Part shown: positions 1 to 5,627 of the stretch, piece by piece
Layout of the letters: each line of letters starts with the position of its first letter
Position numbering within the stretch: the stretch's first letter is position 1
Source: CF-118 sp035689345
GTDB lineage: Bacteria; Chloroflexota; Dormibacteria; Dormibacterales; Dormibacteraceae
Assembly (NCBI GenBank): GCA_035689345.1
Contig: DASSLR010000048.1
Coordinates: 1 to 8,029, forward strand
Length of the DNA: 8,029 bases
Reading direction: 5' to 3'
Program-made: the position numbers and the translations under genes
Notes under the pieces: model-generated
Told to the model about the DNA's origin: nothing
What the model saw: only the letters and a program-made list of their open reading frames with translations
The model's database searches: none

Positions 1-1195
1 CGATGCGCGGCCACGCCCCCAACGCCGAGGCGATGGTCGAGGGCGCTTCGGACTGCGTGCTGAGGTTGTACGTAAAGGTCTTGCCGGTGGGCTTCGTCGC
101 GAGCCCCAGCCCGCAGTTGCTGCAGGCTGCCTCCTCGACCAGGAAGAGCGTCGTCGCGTTGAGAAAGACGGGCGACGAGCGCACGTTGCCGAGCTGACCT
201 CCTGACCTACCTCCGTGGCCGTAGATCCACACGTGCGGCAGCCCGTTCGCGTCGCGCACCGTGTAGGCGACGTTGTCGTCGCCGGCATCTGTGTCCGGCA
301 GGATCCAGGCCTGGGCCAGCGCAAACAGCTGCGTCACGCCCGACGCCGGGTTCCATTGTTTGACCTCGGTTTTCGAGGGCTCGCGGAAGTAGAGGGTGCT
401 GCCGCTGTACGACCAGGCGGCCATGGTGCCCGCGGCCTGGGAGTAGGCCAGCGTCCCGTCCTTCGTCTTCCTTACCTGCAGCTGGGCCCCACTGCTGGTG
501 AAGGTCTGGACCAGCGCGAAGTACTGGCCGTCCGCCGAAAAGCCGACGAACTCGCCGTCCTCGGTGAGGCTGACGCCGCGCCCGGGCACCGGACCGAGCG
601 TGGCGACCGCGCGGTCACCGCCGCCGCTGAGGAGGTGAAGGGTCACCGCCTTGGAGTCGGACGTCACATAGGCGAGCGAGCTTTCGTCCGGGCTCCAGGC
701 GTGAAGACCGTCCATGAACAGGCCGCCGTTCCAGCTCGCGACGACGGTCGGCGTGCTCCCGGCGAAGAGGTCGAGCGTCAGCAGCATGCTCGGACCGGGC
801 TGGCCGGGCGTCTGCGTTGCGCTCCACGAGATCATGCGCTGGGTCACGAGCTGCGGCACCGAGGTGCCGCTGATGGTGCAGATGGCGCGAGGGTGCGTCG
901 CGTCGGTGACGTCCGCAAGCACGGTGGCGGGCGAGCCCTGCATCGTCAGCACGGCCTCGTGCGCGGTCGGCGAGCCCGTGCAGGCGGCCGTCATGTTGGC
1001 CCACGTGGGAATGTGCGTGCCCTCCGCGGTCGGTGACGGTGTTGGCGACGGGCTGGCCTCGGCGGACGGTGAGGCGGACGCCGTGGGCGACGCGGACGCC
1101 GTGGGCGACGTTTTCACCGCTGCGGTGCTGGTCGACCCGCAGGCGGTCGCGACCGTCATGAGGACGACCGCAAGCATTCCTACCCTCATGCTCAC
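1..1195 (-). CDS. Lipoprotein with S/P/T/A linker and beta-propeller-like (TolB/WD40-like) body, C-terminus cut by window edge
   Basis: The open frame runs from GTG 1195 to base 1 without a stop, giving 398 residues; the C-terminus lies outside the window. Residues 1-19 form a lipoprotein signal: a short basic start, a hydrophobic core and TATAC with Cys19 as the lipidation site. Residues 20-58 are a low-complexity Ser/Pro/Thr/Ala linker of the type that holds a domain away from the membrane. The rest has blade-like motifs with Trp/Phe-Ser-x-Asp/Ser-Gly cores (WSPDESSLAY at 157-166, FSADGQYFAL at 219-228, WSYSGSTLYF at 251-260), as in TolB or WD40-like propellers. A CxxC lies at 368-371. An in-frame ATG at 1189 is the alternative start; I prefer GTG 1195 because a promoter-like element shared with the other lipoprotein gene is then placed identically. 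No Shine-Dalgarno is visible. The protein probably sits outside the cytoplasmic membrane; ligand and function are unknown. The reading frame is seen directly; the fold is inferred from motifs only. Confidence 0.85.
   Translation of the reverse strand, partial: MSMRVGMLAVVLMTVATACGSTSTAAVKTSPTASASPTASASPSAEASPSPTPSPTAEGTHIPTWANMTAACTGSPTAHEAVLTMQGSPATVLADVTDATHPRAICTISGTSVPQLVTQRMISWSATQTPGQPGPSMLLTLDLFAGSTPTVVASWNGGLFMDGLHAWSPDESSLAYVTSDSKAVTLHLLSGGGDRAVATLGPVPGRGVSLTEDGEFVGFSADGQYFALVQTFTSSGAQLQVRKTKDGTLAYSQAAGTMAAWSYSGSTLYFREPSKTEVKQWNPASGVTQLFALAQAWILPDTDAGDDNVAYTVRDANGLPHVWIYGHGGRSGGQLGNVRSSPVFLNATTLFLVEEAACSNCGLGLATKPTGKTFTYNLSTQSEAPSTIASALGAWPRI
1074..1109 (-). repeat. Two perfect 18-bp tandem repeats in the lipoprotein linker
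   Basis: The unit GCGGACGCCGTGGGCGAC (plus strand) occurs twice head to tail, and each copy encodes a Ser-Pro-Thr-Ala-Ser-Ala-type block on the minus strand. The stretch at 1056-1073 looks like a degraded third copy. Being a multiple of three, the repeat can gain or lose copies without a frameshift and would only change linker length. Confidence 0.85.
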
Positions 1196-1206
1196 GAGGC
1201 GTTGGA

Positions 1207-1232
1207 ACGAGGCTGGATGGACAGGGGTTACG
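1207..1232 (-). promoter_or_regulatory. ECF-sigma-like promoter element upstream of the left-edge lipoprotein
   Basis: On the minus strand CGTAACCC (1232-1225) is followed by TCGT (1210-1207), with 17 nt between CGTAAC and CGT; the GTG start follows 11 nt after TCGT. The same two blocks with the same spacing and the same distance to the start precede the lipoprotein gene starting at 4157. An AAC-type -35 and a CGT-type -10 are known hallmarks of ECF sigma-factor promoters. Assignment to an ECF factor is inference; no sigma factor gene is in the window. Confidence 0.5.
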
Positions 1233-1300
1233 GGCCGACCCGGGGACACAGGCGCACAAGGATACGGCCAACCGGCGCCCGGCCAGGGTGTTTGCCCCGG

Positions 1301-1675
1301 TTAGCTCGCGGCCTGCTTGAAGGCTTCGCGCACCAGGCGCTTGACGGCAGGCTTCTGCGCGTCGGCGGGCGATCGCAGGGTGACGAACCTGCTGTCCTTG
1401 CCGCTGCCCTGGAGCAGCCCGCTGCCGTCGTCCAGCTGCCGGCCGCGGTAGAAGAACATCGCCGCGTGGTTCGTGAACGTGCCGATGCCGACCACCGGCT
1501 TGCCGGCGACCGCGTACCGCACCAGCTTCCACATCATCGACTTCGAGCGCGGCTGCGCCATCCGATAGAGGATCACCTCCGCGGTCGGGGCCGTGGCCTG
1601 GACGACATGGATCGCCGACTCGACGATCGGTCGCGTGGTCGGCGGCAGCACCTTCAACTCCTCTGCGGTCAACAC
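1301..1675 (-). CDS. DUF1801 (YdhG-like) family protein
   Basis: This is a complete 124-residue cytosolic protein without signal peptide or membrane segment. The DUF1801 pattern covers most of it: a leading helical part (about 15-40), then GKPVVGIGTFTNHAAMFFYR (58-77) with the family's conserved Gly-x-x-x-Asn-His region, then the LDDGSGLLQGSGKDSRFV block (81-98; usually written L-D-D-P-x-G-L-L-x-G-x-G-K) and a C-terminal helix ending in Ala-Ala-Ser. DUF1801 proteins adopt a YdhG/frataxin-like fold; an iron-chaperone role is proposed for some Bacillus members but is not shown for most, so I do not assign a function. The start is GTG at 1675; TTG is the next codon. No Shine-Dalgarno is seen, but TAGGCT lies 6 nt upstream, suggesting a leaderless message. 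It is divergent from the phosphodiesterase, with only 23 bp between the start codons. Confidence 0.9.
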   Translation of the reverse strand: MLTAEELKVLPPTTRPIVESAIHVVQATAPTAEVILYRMAQPRSKSMMWKLVRYAVAGKPVVGIGTFTNHAAMFFYRGRQLDDGSGLLQGSGKDSRFVTLRSPADAQKPAVKRLVREAFKQAAS

Positions 1676-1681
1676 GTTTCC

Positions 1682-1691
1682 AGCCTAACCT
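1682..1691. promoter_or_regulatory. Opposed -10-like hexamers sharing one TA step (divergent promoter)
   Basis: The plus strand reads AGCCTAACCT. TAACCT (1686-1691) ends 7 nt before the GTG at 1699, and on the minus strand TAGGCT (1687-1682) ends 6 nt before the GTG at 1675. Both fit the TANNNT -10 hexamer at leaderless-transcript spacing and use the same TA base pairs at 1686-1687. No good -35 is seen on either side. With 23 bp between the start codons, any promoter must lie here or inside the opposing gene. Function is inferred from position. Confidence 0.45.
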
Positions 1692-1698
1692 GACGCGC

Positions 1699-3141
1699 GT
1701 GAGCGATCCGGCCGCGCGCAAGAAAGGCCTGGTCGTCATCCACCTCGACGGCCTGAGCCTCAATCGCCTGCGCCAGGCGCTCGAGCGCGGGCACATGCCG
1801 TTCGTGAAGCAGCTGATCGACACCGAGGGCTACGAGGCCCTCGGGTATCGCTGCGGAGTTCCCTCCACGACGCCGTTCGCCCAGGCGGGAATCCTCTACG
1901 GCGACAACTCGGAGATCCCCTCGTACCGCTGGTGGGACAAAGAGGCGGGGCTGCTGGTCGCGTTCGGCTCTGGCTCCACCTTCAATCGCGTGGCCGGCCG
2001 CTACTTCGCGGGCCGCACGCCGCTGACCGCCGGCGGGGCCTGCATCGCGGCGCTGTACCGCGCCGGGGCCACGGATCGATTCGGGCCTCCCTACGAGGAA
2101 CGCCACGTGCCGGAGCGGCACGATGCCGGCGGGCGCGTCATCGCTGCGTTCCTGCTGAATCCAGTGACGCTCTATTTCTGGATCCGGCACGGCGGGCTCG
2201 CGCTGTTCCGCATCGCCTCCGAGTACCTGCGCGCCCGGTTCTCGCGGCGCCGGACGGCGGACACCTTCGTCATCGCGGACATCTACCACGAGGTGGTCGT
2301 GCATCACCTCACACGATTCGCCTTGCTGCAGGCGATGGACGAGGGACTGCCCACGATCTATGCGTGCTTCTACACGTACGACGAGGCCGCGCACGCGTTC
2401 GGTCCCACCGATCCCGACACGCTGCGCGTGCTGCGGCACATCGACAGCACGATCCGCCTCGCCTCGGCCAGGCGGCGCGGCAACCGCGCGGGCGTCGATT
2501 ACGAGATCGCGGTGCTTTCCGACCACGGCCAGGTGGAGACGACACCGTTCGCCTCGACCGACGGCGAGAGCCTGGGTGCGAAGATCGCGCACCTTCTGCC
2601 TGGCCACGTGGTGACCGAGCATCGTGGGCAGCGGTTCGACACCGCCGGCGAGCGCGTGGAGATCACCTACTCCGGCGGCCTGGCGCACATCTATTTCGCC
2701 GACGTGCCGGGCCGCATGGATCGGGACGCGCTCGACGCCCGCCATCCCGGCTTGATCGAGAAGATCGCGGCCCTCGACCGCGTGGGAATCGTGATGGTCA
2801 AGGGCGAGCTCATCACCCGCGGCGGCCGCTTTCCTCTGTCAGAACCGGTTGCTGCAGAAACAAGAAGCCTCCTGGAGAGATTCGACGACGCCGAGATCCT
2901 GGCCGCGCAGCTTCGCCGCTTGAACGGCTTCGAGCGGTCGGGCGACATCGTCGTGTTCGGCGCATACGACGGTGACAAGCAGGTCAACTTCGAAGACCAG
3001 GTCGGAGGCCACGGCTCGATCGGCGGCGACCAGCTGCACCCGTTCCTGCTGGCCAAGAAGGAATGGCGCCTGGACACATCACATGTGACCAATGCGTCCG
3101 ACCTGCACCCGTTGCTGGTCGCGGTCCGCGACCGGCGCTAG
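1699..3141 (+). CDS. Alkaline-phosphatase-superfamily phosphodiesterase (type I phosphodiesterase/nucleotide pyrophosphatase-like)
   Basis: This complete 480-residue protein carries every catalytic position of the two-metal alkaline phosphatase/phosphodiesterase superfamily. These are Asp17 (VVIHLDGL), the Thr nucleophile in PSTTPF (Thr58 by its ten-residue distance to the following Gly68), Asp228 and His232 (YDEAAHAFGP), Asp275-His276 (LSDHG) and His438 (GGHG). It should hydrolyse phosphate mono- or diesters with two Zn-type ions; the substrate cannot be read from sequence. The insertion between about 85 and 190, including the hydrophobic NPVTLYFWIRHGGLALF (154-170), probably forms a substrate cap or membrane-contact surface. 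The C-terminal part around 415-470 resembles the phosphatase part of longer actinobacterial/Chloroflexi proteins that also carry a holin-like membrane domain; no such domain is fused here. No signal peptide is seen, so it appears cytosolic. The start is GTG, without Shine-Dalgarno but with TAACCT 7 nt upstream. Its stop overlaps that of the convergent lipoprotein gene. Confidence 0.94.
   Translation: MSDPAARKKGLVVIHLDGLSLNRLRQALERGHMPFVKQLIDTEGYEALGYRCGVPSTTPFAQAGILYGDNSEIPSYRWWDKEAGLLVAFGSGSTFNRVAGRYFAGRTPLTAGGACIAALYRAGATDRFGPPYEERHVPERHDAGGRVIAAFLLNPVTLYFWIRHGGLALFRIASEYLRARFSRRRTADTFVIADIYHEVVVHHLTRFALLQAMDEGLPTIYACFYTYDEAAHAFGPTDPDTLRVLRHIDSTIRLASARRRGNRAGVDYEIAVLSDHGQVETTPFASTDGESLGAKIAHLLPGHVVTEHRGQRFDTAGERVEITYSGGLAHIYFADVPGRMDRDALDARHPGLIEKIAALDRVGIVMVKGELITRGGRFPLSEPVAAETRSLLERFDDAEILAAQLRRLNGFERSGDIVVFGAYDGDKQVNFEDQVGGHGSIGGDQLHPFLLAKKEWRLDTSHVTNASDLHPLLVAVRDRR
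3117..3133. terminator. GC-rich inverted repeat at a convergent gene junction, possible U-less terminator
   Basis: GGTCGCGG and CCGCGACC flank a single T, a perfect 8-bp inverted repeat (realistically a 7-bp stem with a 3-nt loop). It covers the last codons of the phosphodiesterase and begins 4 nt past the stop of the opposing lipoprotein gene, so it could form a hairpin in both transcripts. No T-tract follows on either side, so intrinsic termination is uncertain. Confidence 0.35.
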
Positions 3142-4157
3142 GCCTTGAGGACTACGACCGGCCGCGTCTTCACCGCGGTCATCGCGTTGGTGTAGCCCAA
3201 CGCGAACATCAGCGTGTAGGTGCCGGGCGTCGCATCGGCCGGGACGTCGAAGAGCATCTGGAATATGACCTTTGCGCCCGGAGCCATAGTGCCGGCCGGT
3301 CGGCAGTTGAGCCTGTAGAAGTGCTTGCCTCCGAGGGGAGGGCTGCCGTGCACGACGTCGGCGAACAGCTCCTCCTCGTAGTTCGGACAGTTCGCCGCGA
3401 GGATCTTCGGCTGAGTCGTGTTGTTCGTCAGCGTGACCAGGTACTCGAAGCGCTTTCCCGGATACGCGCCGCTCTGCACACCAAGCGCGATGGCCGGCAG
3501 GGGCGGGGGCGCAGGCATCTCCACTGGCTGCGGCACCGATTGGAAAGTGCCCACTCCCACTCCCTGGCACGTATACCCCGCGGGAGCCGGTTCCGTGAGG
3601 GGCACGGTGAGGCCGCCCGCCGGCATGGCGATGCGCACGGCTGCGACCGATACGCCCGCCTGTCCAGGGCATGCCTCCGGCTGGCTCACCCAATCGATCG
3701 TCAGGCTTGCCTGACCCACCTTGAGCGCGGTATGGGGCTCGGGGGCCGGGCCCTGGGCGACGTAAGCCGGGCCGGTCAGGTCAGGCGGAAAGTACGGCGC
3801 CGTGGCCTTGAATCCAAGGTCGTTCCCGGCGCTGTCCAGCAGCGTCACCGAAGGAGTGCCGTCGAGGTAGCAACCGCCGGCCGTCTTGGCCGCGAAGTCG
3901 ATTGAGGTCACCACGTGTCCCGTCGCGCCCTGGCTGCCCATGTCCACCGCCAGCAGCTCAGCGCCGGTGCACGCCGGCGTGCCGGGCGGGACAGGGTACG
4001 GTCGCGGTGAGGGCACCGCCAGGGGCGTGAGGTCGGCAGGCAGCGGCAGCCAGGGAATGACCTGGGTTGGCGTCGACGCGGCCCCGAGCGGATGAACAGG
4101 ACCGCACCCGGCCAGCACCAGCCAGAGCCCCGCCGCCACGATCGTCCGCCTGGTCAT
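3138..4157 (-). CDS. DUF4232-type secreted lipoprotein
   Basis: This is a complete 339-residue envelope lipoprotein. The N-terminus MTRRTIVAAGLWLVLAGC is a classical signal with lipobox LAGC and Cys18 as lipid anchor, followed by a Pro-rich linker to about residue 60. Residues 61-116 match the DUF4232 pattern: a leading Cys63, a central Gly-His-Val region (79-82), GGCYLDGTPSVTLLDSAGNDLG (written in parts: Cys96, Leu-Asp-Gly-x-Pro, Leu-Leu-Asp). Residues from about 210 to the end look like a second Ig-like beta domain (LVTLTNNTTQP at 240-250; APGAKVIFQ at 292-300; PGTYTLMF at 311-318). Six Cys besides Cys18 (63, 96, 163, 197, 257, 285) would fit extracytoplasmic disulfides. DUF4232 has no established biochemical role. 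The ATG start has no Shine-Dalgarno; a promoter-like element shared with the other lipoprotein gene ends 11 nt upstream. Its stop codon interlocks with that of the convergent phosphodiesterase. Confidence 0.9.
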   Translation of the reverse strand: MTRRTIVAAGLWLVLAGCGPVHPLGAASTPTQVIPWLPLPADLTPLAVPSPRPYPVPPGTPACTGAELLAVDMGSQGATGHVVTSIDFAAKTAGGCYLDGTPSVTLLDSAGNDLGFKATAPYFPPDLTGPAYVAQGPAPEPHTALKVGQASLTIDWVSQPEACPGQAGVSVAAVRIAMPAGGLTVPLTEPAPAGYTCQGVGVGTFQSVPQPVEMPAPPPLPAIALGVQSGAYPGKRFEYLVTLTNNTTQPKILAANCPNYEEELFADVVHGSPPLGGKHFYRLNCRPAGTMAPGAKVIFQMLFDVPADATPGTYTLMFALGYTNAMTAVKTRPVVVLKA

Positions 4158-4168
4158 CAGTGATAGAT

Positions 4169-4194
4169 ACGACCGCGGCGGGGCGAGGGTTACG
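4169..4194 (-). promoter_or_regulatory. ECF-sigma-like promoter element upstream of the DUF4232 lipoprotein
   Basis: On the minus strand CGTAACCC (4194-4187) is followed by TCGT (4172-4169), with 17 nt between CGTAAC and CGT, then 11 nt to the ATG at 4157. This copies the arrangement before the GTG at 1195, while the spacer sequences differ. TATCTA overlaps the second block (4169-4164) and could alternatively be a poor vegetative -10. The transcription start would fall within a few bases of the ATG. Confidence 0.5.
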
Positions 4195-4326
4195 CCGCCC
4201 GCCGTGTACTAGGCCAGCACCAGCCGTGCACGAAACCGGTCGCCGGCGCCCTCGGACATGTAGTGCAGCATCACGCCCGAGGCCGCCGCGACCGCCATGG
4301 TTACGCGGAAGGTATTCCCAGTCGCG

Positions 4327-4845
4327 TCAGGTCCTGGTCTTGCGTGTCTGCACGAACAGGAGCCAGATGCCGATGAACACGAGAATCATCGGCGACCACA
4401 GGCCGAGGACCTTGAGAAAGCCCTCGTTGTTCGTGGCAAGCCCGCCCGCGACCAGGAACATGATCCCGCCGGGGATCACCGGCCAGAAGCGGACCATCGT
4501 GGCGGTGACCAGCGCGTCGACGGCGTAGATCGCCAGAAATCCCACGGCCAGGCCGAATACGGCGTACGTCCCCAGGTCGGTGTCCGAGGCGCCCGCCAGC
4601 TGCCCGGCGAAGACGCCGGCTCCAAGGCCGCTGAGGATCCCGGCCGGGACGAGGAAACCGTACTTGCGGGTCACGGCGTAGGCGGCCGCGAACGCAACGC
4701 CGATCGCCAGGACCACCAGGCCGCCACCCAGGTTCCCGGCTCCCGCCAGGTTGGCGACGAGCATGAGGGTGCCGATCGCGATGAGCAGGAAGGCGCCGAC
4801 GTAAGGCGTGGAGACCCGTGGTGTGTGGGTCGGTTGAACCTGCAT
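4327..4845 (-). CDS. Small multi-pass membrane protein (LiaI/LiaF-like transmembrane region possible)
   Basis: This is a 172-residue hydrophobic protein. From the ATG at 4845 a short polar tail (MQVQPTHTPRVSTP) precedes about five to six membrane segments: near residues 15-36, 40-58, 63-85, 95-115, and a final pair around 120-165, ending in the basic tail QTRKTRT. The last pair contains FWPVIPGGIMFLVAGG and LWSPMILVFIGIWLLF, whose Trp-Pro-x-x-x-x-Gly style recalls the LiaI/LiaF-like transmembrane region; this is only a resemblance. I chose ATG 4845 over the in-frame ATG at 4869 because a strong GGAGGTG Shine-Dalgarno sits 9 nt before it, the only such site in the window. It is divergent from the gene starting at 4941. 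No function can be assigned; a role in sensing or membrane stress would be a guess. Confidence 0.83.
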   Translation of the reverse strand: MQVQPTHTPRVSTPYVGAFLLIAIGTLMLVANLAGAGNLGGGLVVLAIGVAFAAAYAVTRKYGFLVPAGILSGLGAGVFAGQLAGASDTDLGTYAVFGLAVGFLAIYAVDALVTATMVRFWPVIPGGIMFLVAGGLATNNEGFLKVLGLWSPMILVFIGIWLLFVQTRKTRT

Positions 4846-4854
4846 TTTGGAATT

Positions 4855-4861
4855 CACCTCC
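4855..4861 (-). promoter_or_regulatory. Shine-Dalgarno GGAGGTG deciding the start at 4845
   Basis: The minus strand reads GGAGGTG followed by 9 nt and ATG. This strong site lies downstream of the alternative ATG at 4869 and so rules it out as the main start. Confidence 0.8.
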
Positions 4862-4923
4862 GACACCATCGTTGCCGCCGCCGGCTTGGCGGAACAGGGC
4901 CGGAGTACCTGCAGAACGGGGCC

Positions 4924-4933
4924 ACAGTACCAT
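4924..4933. promoter_or_regulatory. Opposed -10-like hexamers sharing one TA step (second divergent pair)
   Basis: The plus strand reads ACAGTACCAT. TACCAT (4928-4933) ends 7 nt before the ATG at 4941, the leaderless spacing. On the minus strand TACTGT (4929-4924) is preceded by TGG, making an extended -10 (TGnTANNNT), and would start a leader of roughly 70 nt that carries the GGAGGTG of the membrane protein gene. Both hexamers use the TA at 4928-4929. No clear -35 is seen. Confidence 0.45.
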
Positions 4934-4940
4934 CCGAAGC

Positions 4941-5627
4941 ATGCCGGTTCGCACCGTCGTCCAGCGCGGGCCCAAGGGCAGGAAGTCGGTGGCGTTCGCC
5001 GTCGACTGGCCCGGCTGGAGCCGCGGGGCGAAGACGCCTGAGCTCGCGCTCGAACTCCTCGAGTCGTATCGCAAGCGCTATCGCCCGATCGCGGTCAGCG
5101 CCAAGCAGGCGGCAGACTTCGACGCCGCCGGCAAGCTCAAGGTGGTCGAGGACGCGGTCACCACCGGGTCCACCGACTTCTGGGGCATCTCCTTTGCGCC
5201 ATCCAGCCTCGAACGCGAGCCTCTGAAAGAGGCGGAGCTCGACCGCAAGATCGCCCTGCTGCGCGCGTGCTGGGGATTCTTCGACGCAACGGCCGCGCGG
5301 GTCTCCGCCGAGATGGCCAAAGGCCCACGTGGCGGCGGGCGCGACCGCAACCGGATCATCCGCCACACCATCCGCACCGAGAGCGAGGACTTCGCGAAGA
5401 AGGTCGGGTTGCGGATCCCGGAGGAAGGCGCCCTGGCGCCCAAAGCGCTCCGCGACTACCGAGAGCGATACATCGCGGCGATGAGGGCATACAACGCGGG
5501 CGAAGGCAGACGCATGAAGTCGTGGAACCTGCCTTTCCTCATCCGCCACAGCGCCTTCCACACCATGGACCACGCCTGGGAGATGGAGGACAAGGACCTG
5601 ACCCCCGCTAAGGGCCGCCGATCGTGA
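4941..5627 (+). CDS. Conserved hypothetical protein with HicB-like N-terminus and DinB-like C-terminus
   Basis: This is a complete 228-residue soluble protein without signal or membrane segment. Residues 16-47 (SVAFAVDWPGWSRGAKTPEL, then a helix with Arg-Tyr) resemble the HicB-like pattern of a short strand, D-x-P-G-x-x-x-x-G-x-T and an amphipathic helix. The remainder is predominantly helical. RHTIRTESEDF (141-151) and RHSAFHTMDHAWEMED (202-217) hold His142 and a His207-x3-His211 pair, the layout of the metal-binding histidines in the DinB/YfiT four-helix fold. I recall very similar proteins annotated only as hypothetical in actinobacteria; no reaction is known to me. The frame extends upstream to 4818, but ATG 4941 is chosen because the recognisable sequence starts there and TACCAT lies 7 nt upstream, suggesting a leaderless transcript; no Shine-Dalgarno is present. 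The last 20 bp overlap the convergent membrane protein gene. Domain links are inference from motifs. Confidence 0.85.
   Translation: MPVRTVVQRGPKGRKSVAFAVDWPGWSRGAKTPELALELLESYRKRYRPIAVSAKQAADFDAAGKLKVVEDAVTTGSTDFWGISFAPSSLEREPLKEAELDRKIALLRACWGFFDATAARVSAEMAKGPRGGGRDRNRIIRHTIRTESEDFAKKVGLRIPEEGALAPKALRDYRERYIAAMRAYNAGEGRRMKSWNLPFLIRHSAFHTMDHAWEMEDKDLTPAKGRRS

Noticed and set aside
197..214. Two GGAGGT sequences on the minus strand inside the lipoprotein gene, as if internal ribosome-binding sites
   Set aside because: They encode Gly-Gly-Arg-Ser-Gly-Gly in frame, and the following GTG only continues the same protein; no separate product is supported.
215..1036. Plus-strand frame of 273 codons antisense to the left-edge lipoprotein
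   Set aside because: The minus frame has a lipobox, linker and propeller motifs; the plus frame is Arg/Gly/Ala-rich and featureless.
1190..1300. TATCCT at 1264-1259 (minus) as a vegetative -10 for the lipoprotein, and GC-rich stretches as a terminator for the DUF1801 gene
   Set aside because: No matching -35 is found, and no perfect stem with T-tract is present; the shared ECF-like element explains the start better.
615..1823. Minus-strand frame of 402 codons spanning the lipoprotein, DUF1801 and start of the phosphodiesterase
   Set aside because: It crosses three real genes out of frame and has shadow-type composition.
1669..2745. Long minus-strand open frame (358 codons) antisense to the phosphodiesterase
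   Set aside because: It is the GC-rich mirror of a clearly real gene; its product is Arg/Gly/Ala/Val-rich without recognisable motifs.
4209..4298. Possible 29-codon minus-strand gene (starts MAVAASGVMLHYMSEG) between the membrane protein and the lipoprotein
   Set aside because: It has an ATG and a stop but no ribosome-binding site, no promoter-like hexamer at leaderless spacing and no recognised family; it could be a decayed gene tail, but that cannot be supported from this sequence.
4299..4305. Third CGTAACC on the minus strand
   Set aside because: No TCGT follows at the spacing seen in the two lipoprotein promoters, and it abuts a doubtful ATG; treated as chance.
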